Below are positions 16,695 through 22,726 of a DNA stretch of 64,000 nt, piece by piece. The notes below the pieces were generated by a model. It saw nothing but the letters and a program-made list of their open reading frames with translations. It searched no databases and had not been told where the DNA came from. Origin of the DNA: Flaviaesturariibacter aridisoli (GTDB lineage: Bacteria; Bacteroidota; Bacteroidia; Chitinophagales; Chitinophagaceae); the NCBI RefSeq assembly GCF_004343705.1, contig NZ_SKFH01000014.1, positions 1-64,000 on the forward strand, in the 5' to 3' direction. The first letter of the stretch is position 1. Each line of letters opens with the position of its first letter. A program made the position numbers and the translations under genes.

Positions 16695-17432
16695 TCAGGC
16701 CGTGATTTCCTTCAGCACCGGCAGTGTACGCAGCGTCCCGAATTCGGGCAGGTGCAGCGCATAGTATTGTTCCAGGTGCTGCAGGATCTCGCGGCGCAGC
16801 TCGCCGGTAAGGCGCACGTCGGCGAGGTCGTCGGGCTGGAGCACCTTGAGGATGTGGGCAACCACTTCGGCAGCGCGCCCGTCGAGGTAGTAGGGATGCT
16901 GTGGGTGTTGTTCGGTAAACAGGCCCTCTTTCAGGTCCAGGTACGGCTGTTCGGGGCTCCATTCGTCGGGGATACGGAAGCCGAAGAATACGGGTAGGTG
17001 CAGGGCGAAGAAAAGGGGGAAGTTAGCCGTCACTGACGGCGATGCCTCGTCCAGCCGCTGCAGGGCGTCTTCGGTAAAGTAATACAGCTCGTTGTTGGCT
17101 TCGGGCTCCTTCAGCGATTTATGGAGCAGCTCGATCAGGAATTGCGCCACGGCGTTCTTGAAAATATCGGACAGCACATGCTGGTACAGGAAGCTCCATT
17201 TGAATTCGCGGATGCGGTTCAGGTTGCGCCCCGGCTGGTGATACACCACGAGGTCGAGCTGTGAGGCGGGCTGGAAATAAGCCGCCTTCGAGCCTCCCTT
17301 GGCGGAGGCCTTGCGCACGCTGTTGACGATGTAGGATTGTAGTCCGAACAGCTCGGTGAAAGCCGTTACGATGAGGCTCGATTCGCCGTACTTCACGGTT
17401 CGCAACACGATGCCTTTTGTCTTGTGAAGCAT
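16695..17432 (-). CDS. recO: DNA repair protein RecO
   Basis: This 245-residue RecO loads RecA with RecF and RecR during gap repair. The N-terminal OB-fold begins MLHKTKGIVLRTVKYGESSLIV and continues with YIVNSVRKASAKGGSKAAYF, and the helical domain follows. The zinc-binding cysteines seen in some RecO proteins are absent. It is downstream of porZ on the same strand, separated by a hairpin element (17500-17613). A TAACTTTA box ends three bases before the start codon, so it probably has its own promoter. Confidence 0.92.
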   Translation of the reverse strand: MLHKTKGIVLRTVKYGESSLIVTAFTELFGLQSYIVNSVRKASAKGGSKAAYFQPASQLDLVVYHQPGRNLNRIREFKWSFLYQHVLSDIFKNAVAQFLIELLHKSLKEPEANNELYYFTEDALQRLDEASPSVTANFPLFFALHLPVFFGFRIPDEWSPEQPYLDLKEGLFTEQHPQHPYYLDGRAAEVVAHILKVLQPDDLADVRLTGELRREILQHLEQYYALHLPEFGTLRTLPVLKEITA

Positions 17433-17435
17433 CGG

Positions 17436-17443
17436 TAAAGTTA
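17436..17443 (-). promoter_or_regulatory. Promoter -7 box for recO
   Basis: TAACTTTA on the minus strand (one mismatch to TAnnTTTG) is three bases from the recO ATG, suggesting a leaderless message. Confidence 0.5.
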
Positions 17444-17499
17444 CTGAAAAAGGAGGGGGGCTGCTGTTGCTTTTGGGTTAAAAAGCGGCATTCTGGTGA

Positions 17500-17613
17500 G
17501 AGAAAGAACCCAGATTTTTATGATGATCAAGATGTGCGCCGATATATGTTTTCCTAAATCATAACGAATCATAACCATCCGCGTATCCCGCTTGCGGGAT
17601 CTGCGTTCTTTCG
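17500..17613. repeat. Hairpin element with AAAGAAC ends, copy 1
   Basis: GAGAAAGAACCCAGAT at the left end pairs with ATCTGCGTTCTTTC at the right end. Inside, TTATGAT pairs with ATCATAA, and CCCGC-tt-GCGGG forms a small third hairpin. The same order of three nested or adjacent stems recurs at 35871-35980 with a different middle. It fills the space between the porZ stop and the recO promoter. Confidence 0.85.
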
Positions 17614-19911
17614 CTACCTGGCGAGGAACACGATCTTCCCCGCCGCCCGCTCGGCCTGCCCTTCTTCCGTTACCAGCACGAGGTACACGCCGCTGGCTAC
17701 GGCCACGCCGCGGTAGTCGGTGCCGTTCCAAACGGCCTGCCCCCCGAGGGAGCGCGATTGGTATACGAGCCGGCCATTGAGCTCGGTGATCTTCACGATG
17801 CTGTTTTCCTTGAGCCCGCGAAGGGCGATGGTGCCGCCGTAACCGGGCGGAACCGGGTTGGGAAATACCTGCAGCGCGCTGTAGTCTTCTTTGCCTTCGG
17901 TGGCCGTAGCACGGAACGAGCAGATGCCTTTAGCGGTGGATACGAACACTTCGCCCGAGGCGCCGTCGATGGCTACGCGGAGCACGTCGTTGCTCAGCAG
18001 CGGACTGGTTTCTTCGGTAAAATGCAGGAGCCGTTTGTCGCCGTCGGGGGAGAGGAGCCAGAGGCCGTTGCGGGTGCCCACCCACTTGCGGTCGGCACCG
18101 TCGACGGCGATGCTGCGCACTTCCTCACCCTTGAACAGGTAGTTGGCAAAGGCGTTGGTGCCGGGCACGATCGGCAGCAGGGCCTCGCAGCCGCTGAACA
18201 CGCCCGTGCCGCACTGCACGATGGCCACGCCGTCGGTAGTGCCTACCCAGATGAAGCCCTGGCGGTCTTTGGCGAGGCAGAGCGGCTCGCCGGCGGGGAG
18301 GTTGCCGTTGCCCGCGCCGGGGCGCAGCAGGCGCCACCGGTCGTCGGAGCGGTTGGCCAGGTCCTGGCCGGGATGGAAGGCCACGAGGCCGTTGCCTTTG
18401 GGCGAAAGCCCCCACACGGTGCCTTCCTCGTCCACCACCAGCTGCGCGAGCGCATTTTCATTCAGCGAAAAGGGGGGCGTGAACGACTCCCAGCTACCGT
18501 TGGGACGCCGCACGTGCAGGAAGGCCGCCGCACCGTAATTGGCTACCCAGAGGTTGCCCGCATCGTCGAAGGCGAGGCCCGCCACGCGGTAGGAGCCCGG
18601 GTCGCCGATGGTGGGGCCGATGGGTGAGTTCTGCTTGTAGATCGTGAACTGGTCGGGCCCGGTGTAGTGCACGAGGCCACCACCGTAGGAGCCGCCCCAG
18701 AAGCTTTCGTCGGAAGGATCCACGGCGACGGATATAAGGTCCAGCACGGTGTCGAGCGCCGGCAGGCGAAACTGGTTGTAGCCGGTCCAGGTACCTTCCT
18801 TGTACTGGTAGATGCCGTTGCGGTTGTACTGGTAATTCCAGGACGCGTTGACCGAGCCGGCGGCAGCATACACGACGCCGTTCCAGGCGGTCAGCTCGCC
18901 CGAGGCGGTGCCGTCGGGGCCATTGGGTTTGTAGAATTCGGGATCGCCGCCGCTCCAGGCCGAGAGGCCGGCGTAGAGGTCGGCCACCCAGAGGGTGTTG
19001 CCGGCGAGGCGCGCGTGCTGCGGGTAGGAGAGGGGCGGCGCCTGCGTAGCGGAGCGGAAGGTGCTGCCATCGGGGTTCAACACCAGGGCCTGCGTAGGGC
19101 CGCCGTTGAGGAAGCTTTGCGTGAGCGCCACCTTACCCTCGGTGGCATCGAGGTGCACGATGGGTGCGCCGTTGGCGAAGAAGAGCGACCAGGAGCTGCC
19201 GTTCTGCACCAACAGTGAGTCGTTTTGCCAGGCCACGATGCGCCCGCCGGTGCTGACCACGCCGCGGCAGGGCGCGGCGGAGAGGCCGTTGCTGCCCGAG
19301 AGGGTCGTCCAGCTGCGGAAGTCGGAGGGTGTCGGGTTGTTGACGGGGGTGCGTTTGAGGCCTTCGGCCGTGGCGGCATAGAAGAAGTCGTTGTCGCGGG
19401 CCATCATGTAGGTGGGCACATAGGCGCCGCCGGCACCGATGAACCAGGAATCCTTGGTTTCGTAGCGTGCCGCGTCGATCACCCACACGCCGAGGCCGGT
19501 AGACACATAGCAGCTGTTGCCGAAGGGCAGGAAGTGGTAGATCGTTTTATCGCCCGACACCGGCTCGCGCTGCAGGTCGGGGATGTTGCGGATACCGTTG
19601 TTGGTGAGTACGTCGATGTTGGAATTGCTGTAGCCGATATAAAGCTTTTCGCCCGCGTCGTCGTAGGCGATGGTGCTGATGCCGGTCTCGCTGAGGCCGC
19701 TCACCTTGCTGAGGCGCCCCGGCTCGCCGCTCGTGCGGTCGACGGTGAAGAGGCTGTAGGGCGTGGCGGTATAAATACGGTCGGGCGTCACCGCCAGGTC
19801 GAGGGCGCTGTTGTAGGGCAGGTGCTCGCGCCAGCCGCCGATGGCGGGGAAGCTGTTTTGCGCAGATGCGCCGAAGGAACAGAGCAGGAGGGGGAAGGCC
19901 AGAAATCTCAC
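17614..19911 (-). CDS. porZ: Type IX secretion system protein PorZ
   Basis: This 765-residue protein starts at GTG 19911 with VRFLAFPLLLCSFGASAQ as signal peptide. The mature N-terminus has WREHLPYNSALDLA and YTATPYSLFTVDR, then GLSETGISTIAYD, the typical opening of the PorZ beta-propellers. Two propeller domains occupy about residues 30-680. The C-terminus (VFPNPVPPGYGG to KIVFLAR) is a T9SS type A sorting domain. PorZ is part of the surface attachment complex that processes T9SS cargo and joins it to A-LPS. A longer in-frame reading of 95 residues upstream is translation of the GAGAACGA repeat and is not real. The TACCTTCA box four bases upstream supports this start. Confidence 0.87.
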   Translation of the reverse strand: MRFLAFPLLLCSFGASAQNSFPAIGGWREHLPYNSALDLAVTPDRIYTATPYSLFTVDRTSGEPGRLSKVSGLSETGISTIAYDDAGEKLYIGYSNSNIDVLTNNGIRNIPDLQREPVSGDKTIYHFLPFGNSCYVSTGLGVWVIDAARYETKDSWFIGAGGAYVPTYMMARDNDFFYAATAEGLKRTPVNNPTPSDFRSWTTLSGSNGLSAAPCRGVVSTGGRIVAWQNDSLLVQNGSSWSLFFANGAPIVHLDATEGKVALTQSFLNGGPTQALVLNPDGSTFRSATQAPPLSYPQHARLAGNTLWVADLYAGLSAWSGGDPEFYKPNGPDGTASGELTAWNGVVYAAAGSVNASWNYQYNRNGIYQYKEGTWTGYNQFRLPALDTVLDLISVAVDPSDESFWGGSYGGGLVHYTGPDQFTIYKQNSPIGPTIGDPGSYRVAGLAFDDAGNLWVANYGAAAFLHVRRPNGSWESFTPPFSLNENALAQLVVDEEGTVWGLSPKGNGLVAFHPGQDLANRSDDRWRLLRPGAGNGNLPAGEPLCLAKDRQGFIWVGTTDGVAIVQCGTGVFSGCEALLPIVPGTNAFANYLFKGEEVRSIAVDGADRKWVGTRNGLWLLSPDGDKRLLHFTEETSPLLSNDVLRVAIDGASGEVFVSTAKGICSFRATATEGKEDYSALQVFPNPVPPGYGGTIALRGLKENSIVKITELNGRLVYQSRSLGGQAVWNGTDYRGVAVASGVYLVLVTEEGQAERAAGKIVFLAR

Positions 19912-19915
19912 CTGG

Positions 19916-19923
19916 TGAAGGTA
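19916..19923 (-). promoter_or_regulatory. Promoter -7 box for porZ
   Basis: TACCTTCA on the minus strand, four bases from the GTG start. It lies next to the left arm of the large GAGAACGA inverted repeat. Confidence 0.5.
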
Positions 19924-19925
19924 CG

Positions 19926-20038
19926 GAGAGCGAGAACAAGAGAACGAGAGGAAGAGAGAACGAGAGAACGAGAGAACGAGAGAACAAGAGAACGAGAGAA
20001 CGAGAGAACAAGAGAACGAGAGAACAAGAGAACGAGAT
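19926..20038. repeat. Left arm of the GAGAACGA inverted repeat
   Basis: Tandem repeats of 7-8 bp alternate between GAGAACGA and GAGAACAA. The arm ends GAACGAGAT on the side facing the four-helix-bundle gene. It is complementary over about 90 bases to 20525-20620, including the rarer internal variant GAGGAAGAGAGAAC. Confidence 0.95.
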
Positions 20039-20129
20039 AGAGAGGGGTTGGGAAAAAAGCAGGCGGGGGTGGGAAAAACAACAGGGTTGTCTGGGGGAAG
20101 CGGTGGAGCTTCGGGTAAATGGAAAACGC

Positions 20130-20495
20130 GTGAACAACCGGCAGCAGAAAAGAATCTATTACCAGAAGCTCGAAGAGCGGCTAATTGAATTTGCATCCAA
20201 TATCATTGGTATTGCGGAACGCCTGCCGCGCCATGTGGCGGGGCGCTATTATGCCGATCAGGTGAGCCGAAGCGGAAGCTCGCCGGCGCTCCACTACGGG
20301 GAGGCGCAAAGCGCGGAAAGCCCGGCCGATTTTGCCCACAAGATGAAGGTTGGGTTAAAGGAACTGCGGGAAACCTTTGTCGCCCTGCGCATCATCCGCC
20401 TGCGCCGCTGGCTAAGCGAAGAAGAGCTTCAGCCCATGCTCCAGGAAAACAACGAGCTCATCTCCATCTTCGTAACCTGCATCTTTCCGCGCTAA
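20130..20495 (+). CDS. Four-helix-bundle protein (S23/IVP type)
   Basis: This 121-residue helical protein is of the family related to the proteins encoded in 23S rRNA intervening sequences. Recognisable features are KLEERLIEFASNIIGIAERLP, the SRSGSSPALHYGEAQSAES turn, DFAHKMKVGLKELRET and a last helix NNELISIFVTCIF. The GTG at 20130 gives VNNRQQKRIYY; another GTG at 20103 is possible. It is enclosed by the GAGAACGA inverted repeat, so it sits in the loop of a very large potential hairpin. The biochemical function of free-standing members is unknown; related small bundles bind nucleic acid (for example Avd of retroelements). Confidence 0.85.
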   Translation: MNNRQQKRIYYQKLEERLIEFASNIIGIAERLPRHVAGRYYADQVSRSGSSPALHYGEAQSAESPADFAHKMKVGLKELRETFVALRIIRLRRWLSEEELQPMLQENNELISIFVTCIFPR

Positions 20496-20524
20496 CCCGC
20501 CTCTATCTCCACCCTCGTCCCTCA

Positions 20525-20620
20525 TCTCGTTCTCTCGTTCTCTCGTTCTCTTGTTCTCTCGTTCTCTCGTTCTCTTGTTCTCTCGTTCTCTTGTTCTCTC
20601 TTCCTCTCGTTCTCTCTTCC
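20525..20620. repeat. Right arm of the GAGAACGA inverted repeat
   Basis: This is the complement of the left arm: tandem CTCGTTCT and CTTGTTCT words that begin ATCTCGTTC next to the gene. The two arms enclose about 490 bp that hold only the four-helix-bundle gene. Confidence 0.95.
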
Positions 20621-20634
20621 AATGCACAAACGAT

Positions 20635-20665
20635 AAAGCCCCGGTGGAACGAAACCACCAGGGCT
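20635..20665 (-). terminator. Terminator of the 20700-21386 gene
   Basis: On the minus strand AGCCCTGGTGG-tttcgtt-CCACCGGGGCT (one G-T pair) is followed by TTATCGTTT. The sequence GTTAGTTTTGGTT before a hairpin is shared with 13924. Confidence 0.75.
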
Positions 20666-20699
20666 AACCAAAACTAATGACTCATAACTAAGAACAAAA

Positions 20700-21386
20700 C
20701 TAAGGGGTGCTCGGCTCGCTGCGTTCCCGCGATGCGTAGCGGGTAGGATCGAGGAGGGTATGATCGAAGAAGCGCCGGACGGCATTCGGGTTGCGCTTGT
20801 ATTTGCGGGCTACCTGCAGCAGGGCCTCGTAGAGCGCGTCTTCCAGCTCCACCCGGCCTTCGTCGCGCTCATCGCGCTCGGCTTCCAGGTCGCCGCCCGT
20901 TTTTTTCTGACCCGTCCGCAGGCGCTCCCATTCGTCGTGGAAGCCGAGGAGGGTGCGCCGCGTAGGCTCGTGGAGGCGGTCGCCGGTGCCTTCGATGGTT
21001 TTCTTCACCGTCAGCAACTGCGCCGGGGCGTCGGTCTTGGTGAGTTGCGAATAGGTGCGGCGGCCATTGGGATAGAGGGCGGCAAACTCCTTCGAATCCT
21101 CGCCGAGGTCTACCGCGATGCGGGCCTGGGCGGTGCGCATCGTAACGGCTACGCCTTTCAGGAACGTATCCAGCGTGGAGGTGTCGGTCGTGCGCCCGGC
21201 GTGCAGTTGCTGCACGGAGCTGCGCTTTTGGGTTACGTGGCGCACGGCGGCGTCGATCGCGGCCGCTTCATCGGGGAATTCGGCTTCCAGTTTCGGTACG
21301 GCATCGGTGCCGAAATCGCAAAGGTGGGGTGTGCTCATCTCGATGTCATCGAAGGGATTGTCGGCGACGCGGTAGATCTTTTTCAT
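20700..21386 (-). CDS. Hypothetical helical protein
   Basis: This 228-residue protein starts MKKIYRVADNPFDDIEM. I do not recognise a domain. It lacks a signal peptide and membrane segments and is rich in charged residues, especially in the C-terminal third (GGDLEAERDERDEGRVELEDA), so it is probably a soluble, largely helical cytoplasmic protein. Codon use and composition match the surrounding core genes, so it is a real gene despite the lack of a family name. It is single, with its own terminator at 20635 and followed upstream by the 43-bp tandem array. Confidence 0.7.
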   Translation of the reverse strand: MKKIYRVADNPFDDIEMSTPHLCDFGTDAVPKLEAEFPDEAAAIDAAVRHVTQKRSSVQQLHAGRTTDTSTLDTFLKGVAVTMRTAQARIAVDLGEDSKEFAALYPNGRRTYSQLTKTDAPAQLLTVKKTIEGTGDRLHEPTRRTLLGFHDEWERLRTGQKKTGGDLEAERDERDEGRVELEDALYEALLQVARKYKRNPNAVRRFFDHTLLDPTRYASRERSEPSTP

Positions 21387-21436
21387 TGTGTATTGATTTA
21401 AGTGATTGACAATGAAGGAGATGGCTGCTCAAAACC

Positions 21437-21660
21437 CGTAGGATGCCGCCCGGCGTTTTCCGGGTGCCCTCCTACGGTGCGTAGGAGGCCCTTCGGAGAT
21501 TTCCGGGTACCGGGCTACGGTGCGTAGGATGCCGTTCGGAATTTTCCGGGTACCGGGCTACGGTGCGTAGGATACCCCTCGGAAATTTCCGGGTGCCGCG
21601 CTACGGTGCGTAGGATGTCGTCCGGAGTTTACCGGGTAGGATCCTACGGTGCGTAGCGCG
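21437..21660. repeat. Five tandem 43-bp self-complementary repeats
   Basis: Units begin at 21437, 21480, 21523, 21566 and 21609, followed by nine bases of a sixth. Each runs CGTAGG...CTACGGTG with a central CGGA-TTTCCGGG, so the ends pair (CGTAG/CTACG, up to CGTAGGAT/ATCCTACG in unit 5). There are no spacers between units, which excludes a CRISPR array. The array is upstream of the minus-strand hypothetical gene. Confidence 0.95.
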
Positions 21661-21799
21661 TGGAGCGGTAAAAACGGGAAAAGAGCAGTTGGTGGTTCAG
21701 AGGTCAGCGGGACGTTTTCGGTTGGGGCGGATCGTGCGTTAAACTTACTCTTCCTGTTTGAGAAAAACGAATATTTGGCGGAAAATAATTTGGCCACAG
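21661..21799. other. Spacer with no recognised feature
   Basis: No gene-like frame or known signal was seen between the 43-bp array and the palindrome cluster. The last part is A+T-rich. Confidence 0.4.
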
Positions 21800-22240
21800 G
21801 CTGGAAGCCCCCGGGATAAAGCGGCGGTCCTACAGACCGCGCAATGGCTTCACGCCTGCCGTGCCCCGGACTGAAGTCCGAGGCAAAAAAGAGACGCCGC
21901 TATGCGGCGCGAAATGCCCCTTGTCTTCGGGTATGCCATCCTGTTGTTGTACAAAGCGTCCTCATTCCATTTCTTCACCGCGGTTGGTCGACTCCTTTAC
22001 GGGGCCGGCTAACGAATCGCCGCGTAGCGGCGTCCTGTGTCAGCCTGGGACTTTAGTCCCAGGTTGTGGGTGCCCGTGAGCCCCCGTGCCGCGTAGCAGC
22101 CTGCCCCGCAGAAGGCGGGGGAATCGTCTTTTTCGCCTCGGGCTTCAGCCCGAGGGAGGCAAGGGGCAGGCTGCAAATGTGCCGCGTAGCGGCACCACCT
22201 TATCCCGGGGCCTTCAGGCCCCGGCTCCAGCGCGGGTTCC
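21800..22240. repeat. Cluster of short palindromes
   Basis: At least eight compact palindromes follow one another: GCGGTC-ctaca-GACCGC, CGGACTGAAGTCCG, CGCCGC-tat-GCGGCG, CGCCGC-gta-GCGGCG, CCTGGGACTTTAGTCCCAGG, GTGCCGC-gta-GCGGCAC, CCTCGGGCTTCAGCCCGAGG and CCGGGGCCTTCAGGCCCCGG. Stem sequences vary but the centre is usually CTNNAG or GTAG/TAT. Similar palindromes lie inside the element at 9770-10100. No credible gene is present; ORFs here are by-products of the palindromes. Confidence 0.85.
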
Positions 22241-22262
22241 TGGAACATAGGTTCGTTCTCTT

Positions 22263-22550
22263 TCACCCCCAATACAGAAACGCCGCCACGCCGCTCCAGG
22301 CCAGGGCCACCAGCAAAAAGGCGATCCAGAACATGCGGCCCCGGAAGCCGGTGCCCAGCAGGCCGCCCAGCGAAAAGAAGGTGGCCGACAGCAGCAACAC
22401 GAGCACCGCGAAGGTGGATCGCTCCAGCAGTATGTAGGTGTCCTGCACCCGCACGTCTACCGAGTGGGGGGTAAACGCCAGGTAGCCGCGCCAGCTGAGG
22501 GCCGCCAGCAGGAGCACGAAGAGGAAGACGAAGAAGAGGGCGGTTTTCAT
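22263..22550 (-). CDS. Small membrane protein of unknown function
   Basis: This 95-residue protein starts MKTALFFVFLFVLLLAAL at 22550 and has three hydrophobic segments (about 1-20, 46-65 and 74-93) separated by a polar stretch with HSVDVRVQDTYILLERS. The sequence DVRVQDTYI after a first membrane helix resembles a motif seen in cytochrome oxidase subunit I-related small proteins, but this is not enough to assign a role. It probably lies in the inner membrane. It is divergent from the VIT/VWA gene. Confidence 0.7.
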   Translation of the reverse strand: MKTALFFVFLFVLLLAALSWRGYLAFTPHSVDVRVQDTYILLERSTFAVLVLLLSATFFSLGGLLGTGFRGRMFWIAFLLVALAWSGVAAFLYWG

Positions 22551-22726
22551 GGTAATGAGGGGCGGTCGCAGCGAAAGCGGCTGCGCCTTACAGCCCTTAA
22601 AGATACGCCGCGCTCCGGCGTATGCGCCCGCGCGGGGGTGTGGCTGCCGGGTTTGTGTTTTTGCCCCTGCACTTTTATGTAATTTATCTTCTTTTTCATC
22701 TAAACCCTGCACCCAAACTTTCGCCC

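Noticed and set aside
19912-20196. A 95-residue N-terminal extension of PorZ (Ser/Leu/Phe repeats)
   Set aside because: It is translation of the GAGAACGA arm and cargo antisense strand; the GTG at 19911 gives a proper signal peptide and has a promoter-like box.
21437-21660. CRISPR array
   Set aside because: The 43-bp units are contiguous with no unique spacers, and no cas genes are present.
21844-22437. Small proteins in the palindrome cluster
   Set aside because: The ORFs are by-products of palindromes in several frames, with no start signals or stable composition.
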